Shown: positions 32,009 through 42,628 of the stretch, in pieces | Layout: each line of letters starts with the position of its first letter | How positions within the stretch are numbered: the first letter of the stretch is position 1 | Assembly: GCF_004137085.1 (NCBI RefSeq) | Contig: NZ_QYBC01000026.1 | Span: forward strand, 1 to 64,000 | Source: Lichenibacterium ramalinae | Lineage (GTDB): Bacteria > Pseudomonadota > Alphaproteobacteria > Rhizobiales > Beijerinckiaceae | Reading direction: 5' to 3' | Length of the DNA: 64,000 bases | Notes under the pieces: model-generated | Database searches by the model: none | Told to the model about the DNA's origin: nothing | The model's input: only the letters and a program-made list of their open reading frames with translations | Made by a program: the position numbers and the translations under genes

Positions 32009-34942
32009 TCAGCCCGCGCCGCCGAGGAGCCGGTCGGAGATCGCCCGCACGGCCGCGCGGGTTTCGCCGAGTTGGGCCGCCAGCGTGGCGAAGTCGGGCA
32101 GGCCGGACGCACCCGCGATACGGCGCCGGAGTCCCTCGCCGGCCAGGGTCGGGTCGAACGGGCCGTCGACCGCGAGCCGCACCCGCTGCAGGACGTCGCC
32201 GAACAGCGTCGAGGCTTCGGCCAGCGCCGCGGCGTCTCCCGGAGAGAGGAGCCGAAGAGCGCGTGCCGCCTCGAAGACCGCTGTCGTCGGCAGGCCGATC
32301 AGCGCCGGATGGGCGGCGGCATGGCGCAGGACGACGAACTGGGCGAGGAACTCGACGTCGAGCTGGCCGCCCGCCGCGAGCTTGAGATCCCAGGGACCGG
32401 CCGCCGGTTTGCCGCGCGCCACGAGGACCCTCAGCGCCGCGATGGCGGGGCCGAGGGCGTCGCCGCGCGGGCGCATGAGGCTGTCGTGCACGGCCGCGGC
32501 GACGCGTTGCCCGAGCCCGGCGTCGCCCGCCACGACGCGCGCCCGCGTCAGCGCCATCCGCTCCCAGGTCTCGGCGTCCCCGGCCTGGTAGTGCACGAAA
32601 CCGCGGAACTGCGTGGCAACGGGTCCCTGCGTGCCGGACGGGCGCAGCCGCATGTCGACGGCGTAGAGCGGCCCGCGCCGCGTGGCGGCGGTCAGCGCCG
32701 CGATCAGCCGCTGCGTCAGACGGATGTAGTAGCGCGAGGCCGCGAGCGGGCGCGGGCCGTCGCTTTCCGGCCCGGCCGGGTCGGCGTCGTAGATCACCAT
32801 GAGGTCGAGGTCGGAGGCGGCCGTCATCTCGCGCGAGCCAAGCTTGCCGAGCGCGACGACCGCGAGCGTGCCACCCGGCACCCGGCCGTGGTCGTCCGCG
32901 AAATCCCGCTCGACCCGGGCCAGCAGCCCGCGCAGCACGGCCCCGGCGAGGTCCGCATAGCGTTCCCCGGCACGGCGCGGCGCGATGGCGCCCGAAAGCA
33001 GGCCGAGGCCGATGAGGAAGGACTCCTCGCGCGCGATGTCGCGGGCCCGGTCGAGCACCTCCTCGGTGGTGCCGGGGGCGTCGGCGATGCGGGCCGCGAC
33101 CTCGGCCGGCGCGGCCTCGCGCTGCAGGGCGGGGTCGATGGCGGCATCGAGCAGGTGCGGGCGCGACGCCACCGTGGCGGCGAGGCGGGGCGCCACGCCC
33201 AGCATGTCCGCATAGAGCTGGCGCAGCGCCGCGTTGGACCGCAGGATGCTGAAGAGTTCCGTCGCGGCCGGCATGCGGCTCAGCGCGGCGTCGAAGCCCG
33301 TCAGCGCGGCATCGGGGTCGCCGGAGCGCGAGAAGGCCGCCAGCAGGTCCGGCACGAGATCGGTCAGGACCTCGCGGGCGCGCGGGCCGCGGACCGCCGG
33401 GCGACGCCCGAAGTGCCAGCCCCGCACGGTCTCGACCGCCTCCGCGGCGCGGGCGAACCCCATGCGGCGCAGCGTCTCCACCGTGCCGGGGTCGATGGCG
33501 TCACCCGAGAAGACGAGGCTGCCGGCGGCGGCGTCGAGCCCGGGGGCATGTTCGAAGAGCCGCGCGTAATGGGCCTCGACGGTGGACAGCGCGGCGACGA
33601 GCGCGGTTTCGAAGCCGGCGCGGTCGGCGAAGCCCGCGAAGAGGCCGATGCGGCGCAGGCCGTCGGCGTCGGTGGGCAGGCGCTGGGTCTGCTCGTCGTC
33701 GACCATCTGCAGGCGGTGTTCGAGCCGGCGCAGCAGGCGGTAGGCGCCGGCCAGGTCCTCGGCGGCGGCGGCGTCGATCCAGCCGTCCCCGGCGAGGGCC
33801 GCCAGCATGTCGAGCGTGCGCGGGCCGCGCAGCTCCGGCCGCCGGCCGCCGAAGATCAACTGCTGGGTCTGGACGAAGAACTCGATCTCGCGGATGCCGC
33901 CGCGCCCGACCTTGAGGTCGTGGCCCGCCACCGCGACGGCGGCATGGCCGCGCACGGCGTGGATCTGCCGCTTCATGGCATGGATGTCGGCGATGGCGGC
34001 GTAGTCGAAGTAGCGGCGCCACACGAAGGGCGCGAGTTCGTCGAGGACGCGGCGCCCCAGCGCGAGGTCGCCGGCGACGGGCCGCGCCTTGATGTAGGCG
34101 GCCCGCTCCCAGTTCTGGCCCAGGGCCTCGTAATAGGTGAAGGCCGCCGGCAGCGACACCGCAACCCCGGTGGAGCCGGGGTCGGGCCGCAGGCGGAGGT
34201 CGACGCGCAGCACGTAGCCGTCGCCGGTGCGCTCGCCGAGCAGCTTGACCAAGCCCTTGGTGAGCCGGACGTAGAAGCTCGACGGCACGGCGCCGGCCAT
34301 CAGCCGCGGCGCGTCGGGGTCGTAGAAGACCACGAGGTCGATGTCGCTCGAATAGTTGAGTTCGCCCGCGCCGCCCTTGCCCATGGCCAGCACGGCGAGG
34401 CCGCAGCCTTCCGCGCCCCGCCCGGGACCGAGCCGGCCCGCCGCCACCGCCTCCCGCAGCAGCACGTCGAGCGCGGCCGACACGGCGCCGTCGGCGAAGC
34501 GCGTCAGCGCCGCCACGACCGCGTCGACGTCCCAGACGCCGCCGAGGTCGGCCAGCGCGACCAGCAGGGCCACCTCGGCCTTGGCGTGGCGCAGCGGCGC
34601 GGCGGCGGCGGCCGGCGTCGCGGCCGCCGCGCAATCCGCCGCCATGCCGCGGAGGCAGGCGTCGAGCGTCTCCGCGGGCGGGCCGCCCAGGATGCGGGCG
34701 AGCCGCGCCGGGTCGGTGCGGACCAGGCGCCATAGGTAGGGGGAATGGTCCGCCACCGCCGCCAGCAGGGGCGGCACGCCGGGCTCCGCCAGCAGCGGCC
34801 CGAGCCCGTGGTCGCCCGTCAGGCCCGCGACCCAGTCGGCGACGCGGTCCGCCGCCGCCTCCGGCCGGTCCGGCCGCGGGGCCGTGGCGAGGCACCGCGC
34901 GAGGCTCCCCTCCGGCGCCCGATCCTGCCCGTGCTCGCCCAT
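32009..34942 (-). CDS. glnE: Bifunctional glutamine synthetase adenylyltransferase/deadenylase
   Basis: 977 residues, the normal length. Two nucleotidyltransferase-type domains are seen: AMGKGGAGELNYSSDIDLVV (N-terminal deadenylylase half, Asp-x-Asp) and VVALGKLGSREMTAASDLDL (C-terminal adenylylase half). The helical linker region has KVGRGGIREIEFFVQ and the C-terminal domain the matching KLAAGGQLDVEFLAQF. It switches glutamine synthetase on and off by AMP removal or addition on each subunit, under PII control. The ATG at 34940-34942 gives MGEHGQDRAPEGSLAR; the frame is open further up but Pro/Arg-rich and unlike protein. Confidence 0.95.
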   Translation of the reverse strand: MGEHGQDRAPEGSLARCLATAPRPDRPEAAADRVADWVAGLTGDHGLGPLLAEPGVPPLLAAVADHSPYLWRLVRTDPARLARILGGPPAETLDACLRGMAADCAAAATPAAAAAPLRHAKAEVALLVALADLGGVWDVDAVVAALTRFADGAVSAALDVLLREAVAAGRLGPGRGAEGCGLAVLAMGKGGAGELNYSSDIDLVVFYDPDAPRLMAGAVPSSFYVRLTKGLVKLLGERTGDGYVLRVDLRLRPDPGSTGVAVSLPAAFTYYEALGQNWERAAYIKARPVAGDLALGRRVLDELAPFVWRRYFDYAAIADIHAMKRQIHAVRGHAAVAVAGHDLKVGRGGIREIEFFVQTQQLIFGGRRPELRGPRTLDMLAALAGDGWIDAAAAEDLAGAYRLLRRLEHRLQMVDDEQTQRLPTDADGLRRIGLFAGFADRAGFETALVAALSTVEAHYARLFEHAPGLDAAAGSLVFSGDAIDPGTVETLRRMGFARAAEAVETVRGWHFGRRPAVRGPRAREVLTDLVPDLLAAFSRSGDPDAALTGFDAALSRMPAATELFSILRSNAALRQLYADMLGVAPRLAATVASRPHLLDAAIDPALQREAAPAEVAARIADAPGTTEEVLDRARDIAREESFLIGLGLLSGAIAPRRAGERYADLAGAVLRGLLARVERDFADDHGRVPGGTLAVVALGKLGSREMTAASDLDLMVIYDADPAGPESDGPRPLAASRYYIRLTQRLIAALTAATRRGPLYAVDMRLRPSGTQGPVATQFRGFVHYQAGDAETWERMALTRARVVAGDAGLGQRVAAAVHDSLMRPRGDALGPAIAALRVLVARGKPAAGPWDLKLAAGGQLDVEFLAQFVVLRHAAAHPALIGLPTTAVFEAARALRLLSPGDAAALAEASTLFGDVLQRVRLAVDGPFDPTLAGEGLRRRIAGASGLPDFATLAAQLGETRAAVRAISDRLLGGAG

Positions 34943-35015
34943 GGCGGGTCGCCTCCCATCGTCCAAGCGGCCGGGCGGGCCGGTGGCCGGTCCGGTCCCG
35001 CCCACAGTGCGCCGT

Positions 35016-38000
35016 TCAGCGCGCCTCGGCCGGCCGCCGGCCATAGCCGCCGCCGGTCGGGGTGCGGATCGTGATGGCGTCTCCGGCTTCGAGCTTCGTC
35101 TGCGCGCAGCCCCCGAGATGCTCCTCCGACCCGTCCCGCCGCCGCACGACATTGTCGCCGAGTTCGCCCGGCTCGCCCCCGTCGAGGCCGAAGGGCCTGA
35201 TCCGCCTGTGGCCGGACAGGACGGCGCAATCCATGGGCTGGAGGAACCGGATGGTGCGCTCGGTGCCGTCGCCGGCGTTCCAGCGCCCGCGCCCGCCCGA
35301 GCCCCGGCGGATGTGGAAGTCTTCCAGCACCACCGGGTAGCGCAGCTCCAGGATTTCGGGGTCGGTGAGCCGGGAGTTGGTCATGTGGGTGTGGATGCCG
35401 TCCACCCCCGAGAAGCCGGGCCCCGCCGGCGCGCCCGAACAGATCGTTTCGTAATATTGATAGGTGGCGTCGCCGAACGTCACGTTGTTCATCGTGCCCT
35501 GGGCGGCCGCCAGCGTGCCGAGGGCGCCGAACAGGCAGTTGGTGACGGCCTGGCTCACCTCGACGTTGCCCGCCACCACGGCCGCGGGGTGGCGCGGCGA
35601 CAGCATGGTGCCGTCCGGCACGACGATGCGCACGGGGCGCAGGCAGCCGGCGTTCATGGGGATGGCGCCCTGGACCAGCACGCGGAAGACGTAGAGCACG
35701 GCCGCCCGGGTCACGGGGCTCGGGGCGTTGAAGTTGTCGTCGCGCTGGGGCGACGTCCCGGTGAAGTCCACCGTCGCGACGCGGGCCGCGCGGTCCACCG
35801 TGATGGCGACCCGGATGTGGCAGCCCTGGTCCATCTCGAGGTCGAACCGCCCGTCGGCGAGGGTCGCCACCACGCGGGCGACGCTTTCGGCGGCATTGTC
35901 CTGCACGTGGCCCATGTAGGCCCGCACGACGTCGAGGCCGAAATGCCCCACCATGCGGCCGAGCTCGGCGACGCCCTTGGCGTTGGCGGCGATCTGCGCC
36001 TTGAGGTCGTTGACGTTCTGCACGACGTTGCGGACCGGGTAGGGCCCGGAGGTCAGGAGCTGCACGAGTTCGGCTTCGCGGAAGCGGCCGCGGTCGACGA
36101 GCTTGAAATTGTCGATGTAGACGCCTTCCTCCGCGATGGTGCGGGCCAGCGGCGACATCGAGCCCGGCGCCGTGCCGCCGATGTCGGCGTGGTGCCCGCG
36201 CGACGCGACGAAGAACAGGAGTTCGTCGGCCTCGCCGAAGACCGGCGTCACCACGGTGATGTCCGGCAGGTGCGTGCCGCCGTTGTAGGGAGCGTTCAGG
36301 GCGAAGACGTCGCCCCGCCCCATGGCGCCGCCGAAGGCGTCGATGACGCTGCGGACCGACATGTCCATGGAGCCGAGGTGCACGGGCATGTGGGGGGCGT
36401 TGGCGACCAGCGACCCGTCGCGGTTGAAGACCGCGCAGGAGAAGTCGAGCCGCTCCTTGATGTTCACCGAATAGGCGGTGTTCTGCAGCGTCAGGCCCAT
36501 CTGCTCGGCGATGGACATGAAGAGGTTGTTGAAGACCTCCAACAGCACCGGGTCGGCATCGGTGCCGGCCGGCGCCGCGGCGGCGAGGGCCGCGACGCGC
36601 TGCAGGATGACGTGGTCGCGCGCCGAAACCTCGAGCTGCCAGCCGGGCTCGACCACCACGGTCTGGTTGGGCTCGATCAGCAGTGCCGGCCCCGCCACCC
36701 TGGCGCCGGGCCCGACTTCGGCCCGGAAGAACACCGGCGCGTCGTGCCAGGCACCCTGGGAGAAGAACCGCGTCCGCTCGGCCGGCGCGGGAGGGGCGGC
36801 GTCGGTCGGCCGCTCCGGCTCCTCCGCCGAGCCGCCGCCGCCCACCGCCTCGGCGACCAGCGCGTCGAAGGCGAGCGGCTTGTCGGCGTCGACGAATCCG
36901 AAGCGGGCGAGATGGGCGGCGTCGAAGGCGGCCCGCATGTCGGCCACCGCCCCGAAGGGCACCGCCAGTGCCGTGTCGGTGCCGGCATAGCGCAGGTGCG
37001 CCTCGCGCCGCAGCGCGATGTCGGCGGCCGGCACGCCCTGGCGGGCCACCTCGTCTCGCGCGTCCTCCGCCAGCGCCGCCAGGCCGGCCTCCGCCGCCTC
37101 CCGGCCCGCCTCGGCGAGCGGGGCATGGAAGGTGCGCTGGCGCGTCGCCCGGATGGCGGCCAGCCCCATGCCATAGGCCGAGAGCACGCCGGACAGCGGG
37201 TGCAGCATCACGGTGCGCATGCCGAGCGCGTCCGCCACGAGGCACGCATGCTGGCCGCCGGCGCCGCCGAAACACTGGAGCGCGTAGCGGGTGACGTCGT
37301 AGCCGCGCTGCACCGAGATCTTCTTGATGGCCGAGGCCATGTTCTCGACCGCGATGCGCACGAAGCCGTCGGCCACGGCCTCCGGGCCGCGGTCCCCCGC
37401 CATGCCGGCGGCGAGGTCGGCGAACTGCGCCTCGACCCCGGCGCGGTCCAGCGGTTCGCGGCCCTCGGGCCCGAAGATCTTCGGGAAGAAGGCCGGCTGC
37501 AGCTTGCCCAGCATGACGTTGGCGTCCGTCACGGTGAGGGGGCCACCGCGCCGGTAGGCGGCCGGGCCGGGGCTGGCGCCGGCCGAATCCGGGCCGACCG
37601 TGAAGCGCGCGCCGTCGTAGTGCAGGACCGAACCGCCGCCCGCCGCCACCGTGTGGATCAGCATCATGGGGGCGCGCATCCTGACGCCCGCCACCTCGGT
37701 CTCGAAGGCGCGCTCGTAGTCGCCGGCGAAATGCGACACGTCCGTCGAGGTGCCGCCCATGTCGAAGCCGATGACGCGGTCGAAGCCGGCGAGGCCCGCC
37801 GTCTCGATGCAGCCCACGACGCCGCCCGCCGGCCCCGACAGGATGGCGTCGCGCCCCTGGAACAGCTCCGCCGCCGTGAGGCCGCCAGAGGACGCCATGA
37901 ACATCAGGCGGCAGCCGCCGGCCTCGCCGCCGAGCTCGGCCGCCACCCGGTCGACGTAGCGCCGCAGGATGGGGGACAGGTAGGCGTCGACCACCGCCGT

Positions 38001-38615
38001 GTCGCCGCGCCCGACGAGCTTCACCAGCGGGCTCACGGCGTGCGACGGCGACACCTGGGTGAAGCCGATGGCGCGCGCGATCTCCGCCACGGCGGCCTCG
38101 TGCGCCGGAAAGGCGTAGCCGTGCATGAACACGATGGCGCAGGCGCGAATGCCGTCGGCATAGGCCGCCTCCAGCGCCTGCCGGGCCGCCTCGGCGTCGA
38201 GCGGCAGTTCCACGGCGCCGTCGGCGCGGACCCGCTCGGCGACCTCGACGACGCGCTCGTAGAGCTGTTCGGGCTTCTCGATCTTCTGGGCGAAGATGTC
38301 GGCCCGGGCCTGGTAGCCGATGCGGAGCGCGTCGCGGAAGCCGCGCGTCGTCACCAGAAGGGTCCGGTCGCCCTTGCGTTCGAGCAGGGCGTTGGTGGCG
38401 ACCGTGGTGCCCATCTTCACGGCGGCGATGCGCTCGGCCGGGATCGGGGCGCCGGGCGCCACGCCGAGGACGTCGCGGATGCCCTGCAGGGCCGCGTCGG
38501 GGTAGCGTTCGGGGTTCTCGGACAGCAGCTTGCGCGCCACGAGCCGCCCGTCGGGGTCGCGGGCCACGACATCCGTGAAGGTACCGCCGCGATCGATCCA
38601 GAATTCCCACTTGGT
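35016..38615 (-). CDS. 5-oxoprolinase/hydantoinase (HyuA-HyuB fusion)
   Basis: About 1199 residues from the GTG at 38613-38615 (GGGAG upstream); an ATG 11 codons earlier is possible. The N-terminal half is HyuA-like with the actin/ASKHA ATP-binding patterns [19 protein letters not shown] and [13 protein letters not shown]. The C-terminal half from about residue 690 is HyuB-like ([20 protein letters not shown], then [20 protein letters not shown]). It opens 5-oxoproline or a hydantoin ring with ATP in the cytoplasm; the exact substrate is undetermined. It is divergent from a winged-helix regulator with a likely operator between them. Confidence 0.88.
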   Translation of the reverse strand, partial: TKWEFWIDRGGTFTDVVARDPDGRLVARKLLSENPERYPDAALQGIRDVLGVAPGAPIPAERIAAVKMGTTVATNALLERKGDRTLLVTTRGFRDALRIGYQARADIFAQKIEKPEQLYERVVEVAERVRADGAVELPLDAEAARQALEAAYADGIRACAIVFMHGYAFPAHEAAVAEIARAIGFTQVSPSHAVSPLVKLVGRGDTAVVDAYLSPILRRYVDRVAAELGGEAGGCRLMFMASSGGLTAAELFQGRDAILSGPAGGVVGCIETAGLAGFDRVIGFDMGGTSTDVSHFAGDYERAFETEVAGVRMRAPMMLIHTVAAGGGSVLHYDGARFTVGPDSAGASPGPAAYRRGGPLTVTDANVMLGKLQPAFFPKIFGPEGREPLDRAGVEAQFADLAAGMAGDRGPEAVADGFVRIAVENMASAIKKISVQRGYDVTRYALQCFGGAGGQHACLVADALGMRTVMLHPLSGVLSAYGMGLAAIRATRQRTFHAPLAEAGREAAEAGLAALAEDARDEVARQGVPAADIALRREAHLRYAGTDTALAVPFGAVADMRAAFDAAHLARFGFVDADKPLAFDALVAEAVGGGGSAEEPERPTDAAPPAPAERTRFFSQGAWHDAPVFFRAEVGPGARVAGPALLIEPNQTVVVEPGWQLEVSARDHVILQRVAALAAAAPAGTDADPVLLEVFNNLFMSIAEQMGLTLQNTAYSVNIKERLDFSCAVFNRDGSLVANAPHMPVHLGSMDMSVRSVIDAFGGAMGRGDVFALNAPYNGGTHLPDITVVTPVFGEADELLFFVASRGHHADIGGTAPGSMSPLARTIAEEGVYIDNFKLVDRGRFREAELVQLLTSGPYPVRNVVQNVNDLKAQIAANAKGVAELGRMVGHFGLDVVRAYMGHVQDNAAESVARVVATLADGRFDLEMDQGCHIRVAITVDRAARVATVDFTGTSPQRDDNFNAPSPVTRAAVLYVFRVLVQGAIPMNAGCLRPVRIVVPDGTMLSPRHPAAVVAGNVEVSQAVTNCLFGALGTLAAAQGTMNNVTFGDATYQYYETICSGAPAGPGFSGVDGIHTHMTNSRLTDPEILELRYPVVLEDFHIRRGSGGRGRWNAGDGTERTIRFLQPMDCAVLSGHRRIRPFGLDGGEPGELGDNVVRRRDGSEEHLGGCAQTKLEAGDAITIRTPTGGGYGRRPAEAR

Positions 38616-38648
38616 CACGGCCGCACTCCCGCTGTTCAGCCCGGCCAA

Positions 38649-38675
38649 TGTCGACGAAACATCGACAAAGTGTCA
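38649..38675. promoter_or_regulatory. Candidate operator between oxoprolinase and regulator genes
   Basis: TGTCGA-CGAAACA-TCGACA is an inverted repeat with a 7-base spacer, overlapping a second one, GACA-AAG-TGTC. It lies in the 113-base gap between the divergent starts at 38615 and 38729, the expected place for binding by the winged-helix regulator. Confidence 0.45.
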
Positions 38676-38728
38676 ATGTCGCGGTGTGGGGACCGGCGGG
38701 GGCGGGCCGGGAAGGCGGGAGAAGCACC

Positions 38729-39253
38729 GTGGCGGAGCAGGGCAGCGCGTTCGACGGGCCGGTGGTGTCGTCGGCTCATCTCGCGGCGGGCGCCATGCCG
38801 GCGCTGTCGGAATTCGAGTTCGGCACCATCCTGGTGTCGCACGCCTTCGAGCGCTGGATGGTTCGCTGCATGGCGGCGGCCGGCGTGCCGGACCTGTCGC
38901 CGGTGGACGTGCTGGTGCTGCACGCGGCCCATCACCGCGACCGGCCCAAACGCATGGCCGACCTCTGCCTCGTGCTGAACATCGAGGACACCCACGTGGT
39001 GAGCTACGCGGTGAAGAAATTGGCCCGGCTCGGCCTCGTGGCGACCCGCCTGCAGGGCAAGGAGAAGCTCGTCGCCGCGACCCCGGCGGGGGCGGAGGCC
39101 TGCCGGCGCTACGGCGAGATCCGCGAAGCGCTCCTCGTCCGGTCCGTCGCCGCCCTGGGCCTCGACCGCGCGGCCCTGTCGACCCTGGCCGCCCAGATGC
39201 GGGTGCTGTCGGGCCATTACGATCAGGCGGCCCGGGCGGCGGCCTCGCTGTGA
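38729..39253 (+). CDS. Winged-helix MarR-like regulator (COG5631 type)
   Basis: 174 residues from the GTG at 38729, with GGCGGGAGAAG before it. The core reads PVDVLVLHAAHHRDRPKRMA, then DLCLVLNIEDTHVVSYAVKK, with the recognition helix in the latter, then LVATRLQGKEKLVAATPAG as the wing. This matches small single-domain MarR-like regulators often found beside amide or pyrimidine catabolic genes. It probably controls the divergent oxoprolinase gene. The longer frame from 38648 runs through the operator region and is unlikely. Confidence 0.75.
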   Translation: MAEQGSAFDGPVVSSAHLAAGAMPALSEFEFGTILVSHAFERWMVRCMAAAGVPDLSPVDVLVLHAAHHRDRPKRMADLCLVLNIEDTHVVSYAVKKLARLGLVATRLQGKEKLVAATPAGAEACRRYGEIREALLVRSVAALGLDRAALSTLAAQMRVLSGHYDQAARAAASL

Positions 39254-39274
39254 GGCCGGCGCGCGGGCCCGCCA

Positions 39275-41626
39275 TCAGGCGGTGCCGGCCCCCTGCTTCG
39301 CCCGGATCGCCCGCCAGATGCGCGCCGGGGTCGCCGGCATGTCGAGGTGGTCGATGCCGAGCGGTGCCAGCGCGTCGATGAGGGCGTTCATCACCGTCTG
39401 GGGCGCCGCGATGGCGCCGGCCTGCCCGGCACCCTTGACGCCGAGCGGGTTGGCGTGGCTCGGGACCGGGAGGGAGGCGAGCTCGAACCCCGGGAGGTCG
39501 GCGGCCCGCGGCAGCTGGTAGTCCATGAAGGACGCGCTGAGCAGCTGTCCCGCGGCATCGTAGACGGTGTGTTCGAACAGCGCCTGGCCGATGCCCTGGG
39601 CGAGGCCGCCGTGCACCTGGCCGGCCACCAGCAGCGGGTTCACCAGCGTGCCGAAATCGTCGACCGCCACGTAGCGCTCCAGCGTCGCCCGGCCGGTCTC
39701 GGGGTCGACCTCGATCTCGGCGGCGTGGCATCCGTTGGGGAACGTGATGGCGTCGAGCGCCGTGTCGACCAGGACGGCGAGGCCGTCCCGGCCGCCGCCG
39801 GCCGCCAGCTCCGGGTCGCGGGCGGCTTCCGCCACGGCGTCGAGCGTGACGGACCCGCCCGGCGCCGCGAAGGCGCCGTCGGCGAAGCGCAGCGCCGCGC
39901 CCTCGCATTGCAGCAGCTGCGCCGCGATGGCGCGGGCCCGGTCGAGCAGGGTTTCGATGGCCTCGACCAGGGCGGCGCCGCCCTGGTGGAGCGAGCGGGC
40001 ACCGCCGTGGCCCTTGCCGCGCGGCACGCGGCGCGTATCGGCCTGCACCAGCCGGAACCGTTCGACCGGCAGGCCGAGGCGGTCGGCGGCGACCTGGGCG
40101 AAGCTCGTCTCGTGGCCCTGGCCGTTCGACTGGGTGCCGACGAGCAGGCTGACGCTGCCGTCCCGCTCGAAACGCAGGCCCGCGCATTCGCCCGGCCGGC
40201 CGCGGGCCGTCTCGAGGTAGCAGGCGAAGCCGAGCCCGCGCAGCCGGCCCCGCCGGGCGGCCTCGGCCCGGCGCTCCGGAAAGCCCGCGGCATCGGCACG
40301 CGCCGCGGCGGCATCCAGCGTCGCCGCGAAGGCGCCGCGCTCGACCGCGACGCCGAGCGCGCCCCGGTGCGGGAAGACCGACAGGATGTTGCGGCGGCGC
40401 AGCTCCAGCGGCGGCATCCCGAGGCGCCGGGCGGCGATGTCGACGAGGCGCTCGACGAGGTAGTTGGCTTCGGGCTTGCCGGCGCCCCGGTAGGCGTCGA
40501 CCGGCACGGTGTTGGTGAAGACGCCCCTGACCACGACGGAGATGGCCGGGATGGCGTAGACGCCGCCCATGGCGCTCGCCGCCGCGGCCGTGGGCACGAG
40601 CGGGCCCAGGGCCGACAGGTAGGCCCCCATGTCGGCCGCCGTCTCGACCTCCAGCGCCAGGAAGCGCCCGTCGCGGTCGAGCCCCAGCCGGGCCCGCGTG
40701 CGGTTGTCGCGTGCCTGGGCCGAGGTGAGGAAATCCTCGCTGCGGCTCGACGTCCACCGCACCGGGCGCCCGAGCCGCCGCGCCGCGGCCAGCACCAGAA
40801 CGTATTCGGGATGCAGCACGTTCTTCGGGCCGAAGCCGCCGCCGACGTCGGGGGCCGAAACGTGCACGGCATCCTCGGGCAGGGCGAAGACGCTGCCGGC
40901 CAGCTGGCGGCGCATCTCGTGGACGCCCTGGCCGCTGAGGAGCAGGTCGAACGCGCCCGAGGCCGGATCGTGACGCCCGACGGCGGCCCGCGGCTCCAGG
41001 GGCGCCGCCACGAGACGGTTGTTGTCGAGCGTGAGGTCCACCACGGTCTCGGCCCGGGCCATCGCCGCCGCCACGGCCTCGGCGTCGCCGCGGCGGTCCA
41101 GGAAGGCGAGGTTGCCGGGCGCCTCGTCCCAGATCCGGGGCGCTTCCGGACTGAGGGCCGCCTCGACGCCGACCGCGGCCGGCAGGTGCTCGTAGGCGAC
41201 CGCCACGGCCTCGGCGCCGTCCTGCGCGGCCTCGCGCGTCGTCGCCACCACGAAGGCGACGGGGTCGCCGACGTGGCGCACGCGCCCGCGCGCCAGGGCG
41301 GGCCGCGGCGGCACGCGGAGCGACGCCGCCTCGGGCAGTTCGACGTCGCACGGAAGGTCGCCGACCCCGTCCGCGGCGAGGTCCGCCTCGGTGAGCACCG
41401 CCACGACGCCCGCCGTCGCCAGCGCCGCCGCGACGTCGATGGACAGGATGAGGCCGTGGGCCAAGGGCGAGCGCACGGCGCAGCCGAAGAGCTCTCCCGC
41501 CACCGGCATGTCGTCGATGTAGCGCCCCTGTCCGGTCAGGAAGCGTCCGTCCTCGAGCCGGGGGCGCGGGCGGCCGACCTCGGGCGGCCGCGCGGCCGGC
41601 CGCGTCGCGTCCTCGTCCGGCGTCAC
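39275..41626 (-). CDS. Molybdenum hydroxylase large subunit (CoxL/XDH family)
   Basis: 783 residues from a GTG. The protein spans the aldehyde oxidase/xanthine dehydrogenase a/b hammerhead domain (RFLTGQGRYIDDMPV and onwards) and the molybdopterin domain, with the AYRGAG loop that marks non-CO-dehydrogenase members. Near the C-terminus the family's catalytic Glu (usually in GxGEAG) is Gln: KGAGQAGAIAAPQTV. No FeS small subunit and no FAD subunit gene adjoins, so either these are supplied elsewhere or the protein is an orphan. It lies 42 bases after a pirin gene on the same strand. Confidence 0.85.
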   Translation of the reverse strand: MTPDEDATRPAARPPEVGRPRPRLEDGRFLTGQGRYIDDMPVAGELFGCAVRSPLAHGLILSIDVAAALATAGVVAVLTEADLAADGVGDLPCDVELPEAASLRVPPRPALARGRVRHVGDPVAFVVATTREAAQDGAEAVAVAYEHLPAAVGVEAALSPEAPRIWDEAPGNLAFLDRRGDAEAVAAAMARAETVVDLTLDNNRLVAAPLEPRAAVGRHDPASGAFDLLLSGQGVHEMRRQLAGSVFALPEDAVHVSAPDVGGGFGPKNVLHPEYVLVLAAARRLGRPVRWTSSRSEDFLTSAQARDNRTRARLGLDRDGRFLALEVETAADMGAYLSALGPLVPTAAAASAMGGVYAIPAISVVVRGVFTNTVPVDAYRGAGKPEANYLVERLVDIAARRLGMPPLELRRRNILSVFPHRGALGVAVERGAFAATLDAAAARADAAGFPERRAEAARRGRLRGLGFACYLETARGRPGECAGLRFERDGSVSLLVGTQSNGQGHETSFAQVAADRLGLPVERFRLVQADTRRVPRGKGHGGARSLHQGGAALVEAIETLLDRARAIAAQLLQCEGAALRFADGAFAAPGGSVTLDAVAEAARDPELAAGGGRDGLAVLVDTALDAITFPNGCHAAEIEVDPETGRATLERYVAVDDFGTLVNPLLVAGQVHGGLAQGIGQALFEHTVYDAAGQLLSASFMDYQLPRAADLPGFELASLPVPSHANPLGVKGAGQAGAIAAPQTVMNALIDALAPLGIDHLDMPATPARIWRAIRAKQGAGTA

Positions 41627-41668
41627 GCGGCGGATCCGCGCCGTCGCCGCGATGCCATGGCGCGGCCC

Positions 41669-42628
41669 TCAGGCGGGAAGCGGGATGAACTCGCCGCGGT
41701 CGTCCGGCGGGAGGTCGAAGAGCCCCTGACCCCAGCCTCCACCCTGCTCCTGCCCCCAGGTGCCGCGGCGCCACTCCTCCTTGGCAGCCTCGATCCTGTC
41801 GAGGCTCGACGAGACGAAGTTCCACCAGACGTGGCGCGGGCCGTTCAGCGTGGCCCCGCCGAGCGCGACGAGCCGGGCACCCGCCGCCCCGGCCGAGACC
41901 GTGATGGGGTCGCCGGGACGGAACACCATCATGCGGCCGGCCTCGAACGACTGCCCGGCGACCGCGATGGACCCCTCGACGACGTAGATGCCCCGATCCT
42001 CGTGGTCGACCGGCAGCGGGAAGCGGGCCTGCGGGGCGAGCGTGACGTCGAGGTAGAAGGTGTCGCTGTGGAGCCGGGCCGGGGCGGTCTCGCCATAGGC
42101 GCGGCCGAGCACGAGCCGGGCCGAAACACCCTCGGCCTCGATCACCGGCAGGGTGTCCCGGCCGTGGTGCTCGAAGCTCGGCGCGATCTCCTCCTTGTCC
42201 TCGGGCAGGGCGATCCAGGTCTGGATGCCGAAGAGCGCATGGGGCGACTGCCGGGTTTCCGGGCTGGTCCGCTCCGAATGCGTCACGCCCCGGCCCGCCA
42301 CCATCCAGTTGACGGCGCCGGGCAGGATGATCTGGTTCGACCCGATGCTGTCGCGGTGGTGGAACTCGCCGCGGTACAGGTAGGTGACGGTGCCGAGCCC
42401 GATATGCGGGTGGGGCCGGATGTCGATGCCCTTGCCGGTCAGGAACTCGGCCGGTCCCGCCTGGTCGAAGAACACGAAGGGACCGACCATCTGGCGCTGG
42501 GGCGCGGGCAGGGCGCGGCGCACCTCGAAGCCGCCGAGGTCGCGCGCCCGCGGCACGATGACGGTCTCGATGGCGTCGACGGTCGTGGCATCGGGGTAGC
42601 CGGCGGCCAAAGACGGGTTCCAGCTCAT
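41669..42628 (-). CDS. Pirin-family protein
   Basis: 319 residues. The N-terminal cupin holds the iron site: IRPHPHIGLGTVTYLYRGEF with HHRD, then HSERTSPE. The usual three His plus one Glu are visible. The C-terminal cupin half (FYLDVTLAPQARFPLPVDHE) is normal. Pirins are cytoplasmic; some have quercetinase activity, others modulate partners. The C-terminal ~30 residues (WGQEQGGGWGQGLFDLPPDD) are Gly/Gln-rich. It is probably co-transcribed with the molybdenum hydroxylase gene downstream. Confidence 0.88.
   Translation of the reverse strand: MSWNPSLAAGYPDATTVDAIETVIVPRARDLGGFEVRRALPAPQRQMVGPFVFFDQAGPAEFLTGKGIDIRPHPHIGLGTVTYLYRGEFHHRDSIGSNQIILPGAVNWMVAGRGVTHSERTSPETRQSPHALFGIQTWIALPEDKEEIAPSFEHHGRDTLPVIEAEGVSARLVLGRAYGETAPARLHSDTFYLDVTLAPQARFPLPVDHEDRGIYVVEGSIAVAGQSFEAGRMMVFRPGDPITVSAGAAGARLVALGGATLNGPRHVWWNFVSSSLDRIEAAKEEWRRGTWGQEQGGGWGQGLFDLPPDDRGEFIPLPA

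Noticed and set aside
34884-38978. Very long plus-strand open frame opposite glnE and the oxoprolinase gene
   Set aside because: It is a shadow of high-GC coding on the other strand: the translation is His/Arg/Gly/Ala-rich with no family pattern, and the minus-strand proteins are clear.
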